A stretch of 15,227 bases of DNA from JABHCC01 sp034658635. GTDB lineage: Bacteria; Bacteroidota; Bacteroidia; Bacteroidales; UBA12481. The stretch is from positions 1 through 15,227 of the forward strand of contig JAYEFL010000104.1 in the NCBI GenBank assembly GCA_034658635.1, given 5' to 3'. Both the position numbers and the translations under genes were made by a program. The first letter of the stretch is position 1. Each line of letters opens with the position of its first letter. The notes under the pieces are model-generated. The model was not told the origin of the DNA, did not search any database, and worked only from the letters and a program-made list of their open reading frames with translations. This document shows, piece after piece, positions 7,009-13,498 of the stretch.

Positions 7009-7049
7009 AAAATAGGAAATAGAAATTAAGGCTAAGAAATAAAATTAAG
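6995..7049 (+). repeat. 55-bp dispersed repeat, left copy (7-bp array)
   Basis: From 7001 the copy divides into seven 7-bp units (GGAAATA, AAAAATA, GGAAATA, GAAATTA, AGGCTAA, GAAATAA, AATTAAG). It matches 11063-11117 without gaps at 48 of 55 positions by hand count, in the same orientation. It begins inside the last codons of the GH20-like gene and includes its stop. Confidence 0.75.
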
Positions 7050-7060
7050 CACATTTTTGA

Positions 7061-7086
7061 AACGCTTCGACTCCGCTCAGCGACCG
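7061..7086. repeat. REP-like intergenic element
   Basis: CGCTTCGACTCCGCTCAGCG at 7063-7082, with CGCT/AGCG ends able to pair. I recognise the core TTCGACTCCGCTCAG as a string that recurs in intergenic regions of many Bacteroidota; copy number here cannot be judged from one window. Confidence 0.45.
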
Positions 7087-7092
7087 GAACTT

Positions 7093-7125
7093 TGAATCCC
7101 TGAATCCCCAGATCCCCGATCTCCC
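7093..7125 (-). repeat. 8-bp tandem repeat directly after the receptor stop codon
   Basis: On the plus strand: TGAATCCC, TGAATCCC, CAGATCCC, CGATCTCCC. On the minus strand the array (GGGAGATCG, GGGATCTG, GGGATTCA, GGGATTCA) begins immediately after the TAA stop at 7128-7126. Confidence 0.65.
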
Positions 7126-9687
7126 TTAGAACTTCACCAATAGAAACAAAGTTGGCGTAAAAGGAACAGCTTCGGCCAGTATATTCACTGACTTATTACC
7201 ACTGCCCGGTATATCTGGTATTTTAACAAAATTCTGCAGTTTAATATTCTCAGTATTCAGCACATTGAGGATAGATAATCCCATGTTAAGATCGAGCTTC
7301 TTAAGTGATAATCGATACACTCCCGAAATATCCCATCTTGAATACGGGAGATTAGTAGTCTCCCGTTGAAATTGTTGGATACTCCTGTCGAGAAATCCCG
7401 ATCCATATACATAGTTGGAAGAAATATAGAAAGGGTGAAAATTAAGAAGAACAGCCAGCTTGACTTCATGTCGCTGATCCTGAGGAGCCCTACGATACAC
7501 AAGATTTTGAAAATATGAGAAGCGCTCCATGGTCTGACTCAGAGTATAGGTAAGCCATGCAGTGTGCTTTTTATACTTGGTTTCAAATAATAAATCCACA
7601 CCACTGGAAAACCCGTCACCCGTATACACATCTCTGTCAATTCGGTTAGGCCGGTAAATATAGCGGGTTAAGCCATCTAATTTTTTGTAATACCCTTCTA
7701 TTCCAAGGCTAAAAATCGATCCCTGGTAATTGAAGCCGGCGCTGAAATGCTGTGCTGTTTGGAGAGGTACATCTTCTTCATTGCTCAGATTCCAGAAATA
7801 TCGATAGTTTCCGGCCTCATCAAGCACTGAGCTCTGAACAACATATTGATCGTATTTACCCAATGCGGCCTTAAGCCAAAGGTTAGGGAATAACTCATAA
7901 TTCATAGACAACCTTGGCTGGATCAGAGCTTTTCCAAGATATAATGGAGCATCAATTCTTAGCCCTGCAAGCAGATTCAATCCATTTTTAAAAGAAATTC
8001 GGTCTTGCACAAATCCCTCCATTGCCAGGGCACTATTTTCCTCGGTAAAAAGGCGCTGACCAATAGTATCCTCGGTGAGTGTGATATTATACCTCTGAAT
8101 CCCCCCACCCATTTCGAGTGTATGACTCTGATTAATTAGCATCTGATGATCTACCCTGGCCTTGATTTTGGAAATACCGTTCTGAATATCCTCATACCTC
8201 CACATTACACTATGCATCGAACGAGTAACAAAATTGGTTTGATTGCGTAGATGATGTGATAAGTCAGAGTAACTTAGTGTAATATCTGTTGTATTCCCAT
8301 TGTCCCAAACTTTTCCATAAAAAAGGGAGCTTCCGGTTTGTGAATTGGTTTCATTAGCAAGATTATCAACGTTCTGATAAGCAGTATTAAAATTAATCAG
8401 GTAATTGAACCGGTCTGTACCACGCAAAAAATCCAGATAATAACTATCACCTGATTTTGTCACTCCGGCAAATTTGGCGGTAAAATCTCTGAACATATAA
8501 TACGGAGTAACCGATAAATCTACCAGATCACTTCTATGCATGCGATCAGAAGTCGCAAAATTCAAAGTATCATTCTTATACAGATTATAATAAGTCTGCC
8601 TGAAAGCCAGGCTGAGAGCAGATCTTGAAGTCACCGGCACTGAAAGCTTTGAATTCAGTGTCTGATTGGTAGCCGATAATATCAATTCTGGTTTATTCTG
8701 ATTACCACTTGTACCGGTGATATCCACAATTCCACCCGCTTTTCCACCATAATTAGCCGGGTAAGCACCTTTAAGCAATTTCACATCCTTGACCATATAA
8801 GGATTTACGACCCCGATGTTATCGTTGAAGTTTTTTAATCCAAATAAAGTAAAACCATCAAACAGTACTGCTGTTTGTCCGCTATAACTCCCCCAGATAA
8901 TTAAATCATTGGACTGCTCGCCAGCCGCCAGCACACCTGGTTGAAGACGCAATAAGTTATACAGCGCATTGTCGGCAAATCCAGGTAAATAACTACCAAT
9001 CTGATGATTGAGACGCATCTCTCCGGAATTCAAATTACTCATAGTAGATAACTTCAGAGGTCTGTCTGTAACCACGATTTCTTTGATCCCAACCACTGAG
9101 GGTTGCATTGAGAGCTCATGCTCTCCACCTCTGGTCAGTAGAGTATCAAGAAGGTAGTATCCCAGGTAGGAAGCTTGAATGCGATACACAGAATCTCTCA
9201 TAGCTGAAAAAGCAAACCGGCCTTGCCCGTCGGCAATTAACCCCATGTTATTCAGTGTTATATGACTATATGGAAGCGTTTCTCCGCTGAGTGCATCTTT
9301 TATCGCCCCCTTTACAATTGTATTCCTGACCGGAGGACTTGCTTTCAACTCTGTTTTAGGATAAATTAAATAAACCCCATCTGTTTTCTCAAGAATTAGT
9401 GGTAAATCTTGTATCAGGAAAGCAACTGCCTTATCTGCACTGGAAAAGTCTTTGGCAACCGTGATCTGGTATTCGGATAATAGCTCGTGGTCAAATGAGA
9501 ATCTAAGATCGTGCAAATCCCTTAATTGCACAAGCACATCATTCAGAGGCTCATTATTAAACCTGAGACTGATTGTTTGTGCATCAATAGATAAACTGCC
9601 GGATAGAAAAACGAATAAAATACTTATTCTAGTTTTGCTTAGCAGTGTTTTCAAATATTTTATATTCACCTTCGGAAATTTTCTCAA
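7126..9687 (-). CDS. TonB-dependent receptor with STN signalling domain
   Basis: An 853-residue outer-membrane receptor. Signal peptide 1-37 (long basic start, cleavage near SIDAQ); STN domain about 38-110 (ISLRFNNEPLNDVLVQL start), which in FecA-type receptors contacts the anti-sigma factor; carboxypeptidase-regulatory-like beta domain about 122-206; plug about 215-330 (LRLQPGV, VLFDGF, KGAYPANYGGKAGGIVDI); beta-barrel to the C-terminal phenylalanine. It takes up a substrate with TonB energy and, through the STN domain, signals to FecR. It is shorter than typical SusC (about 1000 residues) and no SusD gene follows, so it is not a classical glycan SusCD pair. Its start overlaps the end of the FecR gene by 59 bases, suggesting translational coupling. 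The substrate is not evident. Confidence 0.88.
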   Translation of the reverse strand: MRKFPKVNIKYLKTLLSKTRISILFVFLSGSLSIDAQTISLRFNNEPLNDVLVQLRDLHDLRFSFDHELLSEYQITVAKDFSSADKAVAFLIQDLPLILEKTDGVYLIYPKTELKASPPVRNTIVKGAIKDALSGETLPYSHITLNNMGLIADGQGRFAFSAMRDSVYRIQASYLGYYLLDTLLTRGGEHELSMQPSVVGIKEIVVTDRPLKLSTMSNLNSGEMRLNHQIGSYLPGFADNALYNLLRLQPGVLAAGEQSNDLIIWGSYSGQTAVLFDGFTLFGLKNFNDNIGVVNPYMVKDVKLLKGAYPANYGGKAGGIVDITGTSGNQNKPELILSATNQTLNSKLSVPVTSRSALSLAFRQTYYNLYKNDTLNFATSDRMHRSDLVDLSVTPYYMFRDFTAKFAGVTKSGDSYYLDFLRGTDRFNYLINFNTAYQNVDNLANETNSQTGSSLFYGKVWDNGNTTDITLSYSDLSHHLRNQTNFVTRSMHSVMWRYEDIQNGISKIKARVDHQMLINQSHTLEMGGGIQRYNITLTEDTIGQRLFTEENSALAMEGFVQDRISFKNGLNLLAGLRIDAPLYLGKALIQPRLSMNYELFPNLWLKAALGKYDQYVVQSSVLDEAGNYRYFWNLSNEEDVPLQTAQHFSAGFNYQGSIFSLGIEGYYKKLDGLTRYIYRPNRIDRDVYTGDGFSSGVDLLFETKYKKHTAWLTYTLSQTMERFSYFQNLVYRRAPQDQRHEVKLAVLLNFHPFYISSNYVYGSGFLDRSIQQFQRETTNLPYSRWDISGVYRLSLKKLDLNMGLSILNVLNTENIKLQNFVKIPDIPGSGNKSVNILAEAVPFTPTLFLLVKF

Positions 9688-10489
9688 AGGTAATTTTAAA
9701 GGGTTTGCACACCAAATTCAGTGTTGTAGTAAGATCCCGATTGGCATTTATCCCACCTGTATAGAAATGGTTCAGCTTATCGGGATAATTTACAATCACA
9801 TCATATTGTCTTTGTATTTCATCTAAAACATCTTTCAGTGGAGTTCCTGTAAACTCAAAAATCATGTTTTTCCATGGCATGGGGTCTGGTAATGCTTCTT
9901 GGGAACTCAACTCGAGATTTCCATCGGATTCCAGTCGGGCTATCTGATTCGGACTCAAAACAGCTGATGTTTCTGAATTGAAAGCAAATACCTGAACTTT
10001 CCCTGTATGACAGGTCACCTGATAATCATTGTCGCGTGAGTAAATAGTAAAACTGGTTCCAAGAACCTGAGTTGCTGCCAGGTCTGACTCCACACTAAAC
10101 TTCGTCCCTTTCTGAACAATAAAATAACCTTCCCCCTCGAAGCTAAGACTTCGTTCAAACCTCCACCAAAAAGGATGGTAACTTAAACTTGATCCGCTAT
10201 TCAACTCAATAACTGAACCGTCTGGCAACTGGTGGGTCAGGTGCTCACCGTAAGCACTTTCAAGCTGACGCTCAAAGAATCTCAAAAACAAACCGGTACT
10301 TATCAGAAGAATCAAAATGGCCGCAACTGCTCTGATCCAATTCCGACTGGCAATATGAACCACTTTTGCCTCCCTGGCACTAACGAGGGGCTCCAGTTCC
10401 TGCCAGACATCCTCCTGGCTTTTTTTCCACGGGATGGAGAAACCCTTCAATTGGTTCATGACTTTCATATCGTGTAAATTTTTCTCCAT
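9629..10489 (-). CDS. FecR-family anti-sigma factor with DUF4974 domain
   Basis: A 286-residue inner-membrane regulator. A short cytoplasmic N-terminal part (1-50) holds the sigma-binding region, followed by one membrane segment (about 51-70, IRAVAAILILLISTGLFL). The periplasmic FecR domain spans about 76-185 (HQLPDGSVIELNSGSSLSY, VLGTSFTIYS, GKVQVFA, LSPNQIARL), and the C-terminal DUF4974 domain about 208-280 (FEFTGTPLKDVLDEIQRQYD) is the standard partner of STN-type receptors in Bacteroidota. It holds the ECF sigma factor inactive until the receptor signals. The gene starts 15 bases after the sigma gene and overlaps the receptor gene, so the three form one operon. Confidence 0.92.
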   Translation of the reverse strand: MEKNLHDMKVMNQLKGFSIPWKKSQEDVWQELEPLVSAREAKVVHIASRNWIRAVAAILILLISTGLFLRFFERQLESAYGEHLTHQLPDGSVIELNSGSSLSYHPFWWRFERSLSFEGEGYFIVQKGTKFSVESDLAATQVLGTSFTIYSRDNDYQVTCHTGKVQVFAFNSETSAVLSPNQIARLESDGNLELSSQEALPDPMPWKNMIFEFTGTPLKDVLDEIQRQYDVIVNYPDKLNHFYTGGINANRDLTTTLNLVCKPFKITFEKISEGEYKIFENTAKQN

Positions 10490-10504
10490 AGTATCCTCAT
10501 TTCA

Positions 10505-10987
10505 TTATAACAGTGCTTTTCGTAAGGAGGCCAAAGCCAGGCTCATTCTTTTTTCTACAGCTTTTACGCTGATTCCCAGCTGCTGAGACATTTCCAGATA
10601 GCTCAGTTCTTCCACTCTTGAGAGTAAAAAAACTGTTCGTTGTTTATCTGATAAGGTCTGCAAAGCATTTTCATATTTTTCTTTCAATTCTTCATATTCC
10701 AGTTGGTCAGCAGGGGTAATGTCCTCATTTTTCACGACCATCGATTTCCTGTAATTTAAAGCTGACTTATCTTTTCTGATCCGACTGATAAGGATATTGG
10801 AGGATATCTTAAACAATAACGCGATTTCCTTCCCACTATCCGGACTCAGTTGCTTCTCCCAAATTTTCAGAAAAGTCTCCTGTCCCACATCGGTAGCCAA
10901 TTCAGTATCCCCACATCGGTAATAAATGAACCTCCTGACCGATTCAAAATGCGTATCAAATAATATCCTGAACTCTTTTTGCGTCAA
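10505..10987 (-). CDS. ECF RNA polymerase sigma factor (FecI-like)
   Basis: A 160-residue ECF sigma factor. Region 2 covers about 8-75 (FDTHFESVRRFIYYRCGD, ATDVGQETFLKIWEK), binding the -10 element and core polymerase. Region 4 covers about 105-158 (LSDKQRTVFLLSRVEELSYL, QQLGISVKAVEKRMSLAL helix-turn-helix), binding the -35 element. The start codon is TTG (10987-10985): no ATG or GTG lies in frame between it and an upstream stop, and the family N terminus begins at this point. A promoter-like block at 11032-11058 recurs upstream of the lipoprotein gene, which suggests autoregulation. Confidence 0.9.
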   Translation of the reverse strand: MTQKEFRILFDTHFESVRRFIYYRCGDTELATDVGQETFLKIWEKQLSPDSGKEIALLFKISSNILISRIRKDKSALNYRKSMVVKNEDITPADQLEYEELKEKYENALQTLSDKQRTVFLLSRVEELSYLEMSQQLGISVKAVEKRMSLALASLRKALL

Positions 10988-11031
10988 TGTATTCTTTGTG
11001 ATTAAAAGTTAAAGATACAGATCAATTATAT

Positions 11032-11058
11032 AACGCACGAAAGCAGGTTTACCCTACC
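11032..11058 (-). promoter_or_regulatory. Candidate ECF-dependent promoter of the sigma operon
   Basis: On the minus strand GGTAGGGTAAA (11058-11048), 11 bases, GCGTT (11036-11032), followed by ATATAAT. The spacing of about 16 bases from the GGGTAAA core to CGTT suits ECF -35 and -10 elements. The same layout with identical spacing lies upstream of the lipoprotein gene (12114-12140). A start near 11025 would give a leader of about 40 bases. Confidence 0.6.
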
Positions 11059-11062
11059 GTGG

Positions 11063-11117
11063 GGGAGAGGAAATAGGAAATAGAAAATAGGACTTAAGGC
11101 TAAGGAATAAGATTAAG
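11063..11117 (+). repeat. 55-bp dispersed repeat, right copy (7-bp array)
   Basis: From 11069 the units are GGAAATA, GGAAATA, GAAAATA, GGACTTA, AGGCTAA, GGAATAA, GATTAAG. This is the same order of variant units as at 6995-7049, with 48 of 55 matches by hand count. Unlike the left copy, no plus-strand gene ends here. Confidence 0.75.
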
Positions 11118-11137
11118 GATAATATTTGAGATTGTAC

Positions 11138-11159
11138 GGGCAGACCAATGTGTCTGCCC
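11138..11159. repeat. Perfect hairpin palindrome between lipoprotein and sigma genes
   Basis: GGGCAGAC (11138-11145) and GTCTGCCC (11152-11159) form a perfect 8-bp stem with loop CAATGT. On the minus strand the T-rich run (about 11162-11175) comes before, not after, the stem, and no T-run follows on either strand, so it is not a standard intrinsic terminator. It looks like a REP-type dispersed palindrome and may still act as a 3'-end hairpin for the lipoprotein mRNA. Confidence 0.55.
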
Positions 11160-11199
11160 CTGAAAAAAACCAAAAACCATGAAATCTCTATCCCTAGTT

Positions 11200-12072
11200 C
11201 TATCTACCTTTTCCGCGGAAGCCTCTCATTCCTCTTCCCCTTAAACTTAAATCAATAATTTCGCTTACTCCATCTGTGGTTACTGTGGCCCATTGGTCAC
11301 ATTCACCATCACCAAAATCGATAATAACTTCACTTCCGTCTTTGTTCAGTTCAATCACACCACTTTTAATATAGAGGCAGCTACGGTCAAACAGGAGAGC
11401 GGTGGTTATATCACGTGTATATTCGGCCCCTTCAGAGGTCACTACTGTTCCAGAACCGGTTCTCATAAACATATCGTCTTCTCTGTCTTCTGTTCCAAAT
11501 CCACTCAACCATTCGCTTGCGGCGGTGGAATTTCGTGCTGAAGTACTACCATCTTCATAAGTGATGGTTTGCTCCACAGATGATTCAATCACCCAATTCC
11601 CATCAGCATTCTGACCTGTATTGGTCTTTATCTTGCTCATTTCAATCTGGCGGTCGCCCATCGTCACATCCTCATATTTAACCTCATGAATAGCACCCTC
11701 ATTAAGAATATCATCACTCATAGTAATTATAATCTTACCTGTTCTGACCAGGCCGTGTCTGCCTTCGCAGCCATCACCATAATCAATGATGATTTCTTTT
11801 GGATAATCATCTCCTGATGAGCTTACGGTTAAACAATCTGAATCGAATCTATGGTTCATCATTCTAAATCTGAAGTTTGATGAATTACAGCCAAAGGTGA
11901 CAGGCATTACATCTTCGTCTCCGATTTCCCCGGATTTCAAACTGACAATTTCATCATCGACTATGGTAACTAAATCGATATCTCCAGATTCAATATTCTG
12001 GTTAAGGTTATCGCAGCTAAACATAAGACCGACAATCATCAGACTTAAAAGAATTGTGATTTTGCTTTTCAT
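11200..12072 (-). CDS. Lipoprotein with duplicated IDxGDG module, function unknown
   Basis: A 290-residue lipoprotein: signal peptide with lipobox MFSC and acceptor Cys20, so membrane-anchored. After an acidic linker there are two related modules. The first, about 80-120, begins CLTVSSSG and contains EIIIDYGDGCEGRHG and GKIIITMS. The second, about 232-276, begins CLYIKSGV and contains EVIIDFGDGECDQW and SEIIDLS. Each has a leading Cys and an Asp-rich hydrophobic-strand/GDG/Cys core that could bind metal or form disulfides; this is inference. A lysine-poor, Asp/Thr-rich middle separates them. The tail is rich in Arg and Gly (RGRGMRGFRGKGR). I do not recognise a named family. It lies upstream of the ECF/FecR/receptor operon on the same strand and shares its promoter pattern, so it may be a surface or periplasmic partner of that receptor. 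Confidence 0.75.
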   Translation of the reverse strand: MKSKITILLSLMIVGLMFSCDNLNQNIESGDIDLVTIVDDEIVSLKSGEIGDEDVMPVTFGCNSSNFRFRMMNHRFDSDCLTVSSSGDDYPKEIIIDYGDGCEGRHGLVRTGKIIITMSDDILNEGAIHEVKYEDVTMGDRQIEMSKIKTNTGQNADGNWVIESSVEQTITYEDGSTSARNSTAASEWLSGFGTEDREDDMFMRTGSGTVVTSEGAEYTRDITTALLFDRSCLYIKSGVIELNKDGSEVIIDFGDGECDQWATVTTDGVSEIIDLSLRGRGMRGFRGKGR

Positions 12073-12113
12073 ATGACCAAATTTTTAATTAAATATTTTG
12101 CTTTTGATCATAA

Positions 12114-12140
12114 AACGCTACCGTAGCCCTTCACCCTACC
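12114..12140 (-). promoter_or_regulatory. Candidate ECF-dependent promoter of the lipoprotein gene
   Basis: On the minus strand GGTAGGGTGAA (12140-12130), 11 bases, GCGTT (12118-12114), followed by TTATGAT. It differs from the sigma-operon element by one base in the 16 conserved positions and keeps the spacing exactly. The lipoprotein ATG at 12072 would have a leader of about 35 bases. Confidence 0.6.
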
Positions 12141-12173
12141 TTTGCTTAGAATTCTTTTTTTTGAATTCACTTT

Positions 12174-12187
12174 CGTGTGCGCACACG
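12174..12187. promoter_or_regulatory. 14-bp perfect palindrome upstream of uxuA
   Basis: CGTGTGCGCACACG, perfectly palindromic, 28 bases before the uxuA ATG. Size and position suit a dimeric repressor operator. It lies between uxuA and the divergent lipoprotein promoter and could serve either. Confidence 0.35.
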
Positions 12188-12203
12188 GATTCAAGATTTA
12201 ACT

Positions 12204-12211
12204 TATTTTTG
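12204..12211 (+). promoter_or_regulatory. TATTTTTG, -7-like element before uxuA
   Basis: An exact match to TAnnTTTG, but only four bases before the ATG and without TTTG at the proper upstream distance. If used, the transcript would be nearly leaderless. It may be a chance match. Confidence 0.2.
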
Positions 12212-12215
12212 CACT

Positions 12216-13415
12216 ATGGCATTGGAAAAAAATCTACGGTGGTTTGGTCCGGATGATCCGGTTACCCTTTCTGAAATTCGTCAAACAGGTGTTCAGGGTA
12301 TTGTCACTGCCCTTCACCACATACCCAATGGGAGGGTTTGGGAAAAATCAGAAATCCAACACCGGAAAGCGATAATTGAGCAGCACGGATTGTATTGGCA
12401 TGTGGTAGAGAGCTTGCCAGTAACGAATGAGATCAAGGCAGCCACGTCTGACAGAGACATAGTTATTGAGAACTATATTCAATCCATGCGCAACCTGGCT
12501 GAGTGTGGGATTGATACTATCTGCTACAATTTCATGCCTGTACTCGACTGGGCAAGAACCGACCTAAACTTCAGAACGGAATCAGGAAGTGAATCCATGC
12601 TTTTCGATTATCCCACTTTTGCAGCATTTGACATTTATATTCTAGGCAGACCGAAAGCTGAAAAGGATTATCCTGCCTCGATAGTTAAGCTAGCGGAGGA
12701 TGTTTTCAAAAATATGGATAAAGAAGAGGCTGAAAAGCTGGCTTATAATATCATTGTAGTTACTCAGGGATTTATTGACGGAGGGATTGGAGACAATTAC
12801 ACAGATTACAAGACCAGGTTTCTTGAATATATCCAGTCATACAGTCATATCGACAAACAGGATTTAAGAAATAATCTGGGATATTTTCTGGACAAAGTAA
12901 TCCCGGTTGCAGACGAAACAGGAATTAACATGGCGATCCATGCTGATGATCCTGCATTTCCATTGCTGGGTTTACCAAGAATTGTTAGTACTTCTGAAGA
13001 TATGGACTGGATATTTAACCGACAAAAATCGATTAGAAACGGACTAACCTTCTGCAGCGGATCTTTCTCAACCAACAGAGATAATAATCTGGTAAGAATG
13101 GTGAATCAGCTTGCCGATAGAATTCACTTTGCACATTTAAGAAACACTCAATTCCTTGATAATAAAAGCTTCTATGAATCAGGACACTTAGAGGGCAGCA
13201 TAGATATGTACTCTATACTAAAGACTCTGGTGAATGAACAAAAAAAACGAATCAATTCAGGCAGAAGAGACCATCTGTTACCCATTCGCCCTGATCACGG
13301 AATTAAAATTCTGGATGATTTCAACCGCAGGGCGCATCCCGGGTATCCGCTCATAGGTCGGATGAAGGGGTTGGCGGAGCTTTCGGGGTTGGAAGCTGGG
13401 GTGACGCGGGAGTGA
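12216..13415 (+). CDS. uxuA: D-mannonate dehydratase
   Basis: A 399-residue cytoplasmic enzyme that dehydrates D-mannonate to 2-keto-3-deoxy-D-gluconate in the glucuronate degradation pathway. The start at ATG 12216 gives MALEKNLRWFGPDDPVTLSE, in register with known UxuA proteins; an open GTG 39 bases upstream lies inside a palindrome and adds residues foreign to the family. Family motifs are GIVTALHHIPNG (28-39), HADDPAFPLLGLPRI (242-256), FCSGS (279-283), HFAHLRN (304-310), HLEGSIDM (324-331) and IRPDHG (357-362). Predicted Mn/Fe ligands, by analogy with the solved family structure, are His242, Cys280, His307 and Asp360, all present. Length matches the family (about 390-400). The usual partners (uxaC, uxuB, kdgK) are not in this window. 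The TGA stop falls inside a GTGACGC repeat. Confidence 0.95.
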   Translation: MALEKNLRWFGPDDPVTLSEIRQTGVQGIVTALHHIPNGRVWEKSEIQHRKAIIEQHGLYWHVVESLPVTNEIKAATSDRDIVIENYIQSMRNLAECGIDTICYNFMPVLDWARTDLNFRTESGSESMLFDYPTFAAFDIYILGRPKAEKDYPASIVKLAEDVFKNMDKEEAEKLAYNIIVVTQGFIDGGIGDNYTDYKTRFLEYIQSYSHIDKQDLRNNLGYFLDKVIPVADETGINMAIHADDPAFPLLGLPRIVSTSEDMDWIFNRQKSIRNGLTFCSGSFSTNRDNNLVRMVNQLADRIHFAHLRNTQFLDNKSFYESGHLEGSIDMYSILKTLVNEQKKRINSGRRDHLLPIRPDHGIKILDDFNRRAHPGYPLIGRMKGLAELSGLEAGVTRE

Positions 13416-13443
13416 CGCAAATTCGTGACGCCGATCGTGACGC
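13401..13443 (+). repeat. GTGACGC repeat over the uxuA stop codon
   Basis: GTGACGC occurs at 13401, 13412, 13425 and 13437 (spacing 11, 13 and 12). The uxuA TGA (13413-13415) lies in the second copy. The same unit, in the opposite orientation, covers the stop of the second sulfatase at 15037-15080. Confidence 0.7.
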
Positions 13444-13450
13444 CGAATAA

Positions 13451-13498
13451 CTGAGTCCCTGAGTCACCGAGTCACCGAGTCACCGAGTCACTGAATCC
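13451..13498 (-). repeat. 8-bp tandem repeat over the sulfatase stop codon
   Basis: Six 8-bp units on the plus strand: CTGAGTCC, CTGAGTCA, three copies of CCGAGTCA, CTGAATCC. The minus-strand TGA stop of the sulfatase (13490-13488) lies in the fifth unit, and the sixth encodes its last residues. Confidence 0.8.

Noticed and set aside
7126..9687. Calling the receptor SusC
   Set aside because: It is shorter than SusC, has an N-terminal STN domain with FecR/ECF partners, and no SusD gene follows.
11160..11199. Terminator of the lipoprotein gene from the T-rich stretch
   Set aside because: On the minus strand the T-run comes before the strong hairpin, and no stem precedes it.
12149..12168. GAATTC, T-run, GAATTC as an intrinsic terminator
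   Set aside because: The six-base arms are self-palindromic and A+T-rich, and the T-run is in the loop, not after the stem.
12177..12215. Upstream GTG start for uxuA
   Set aside because: It would begin inside the 14-bp palindrome and add 13 residues not found in the family; ATG at 12216 fits the known N terminus.
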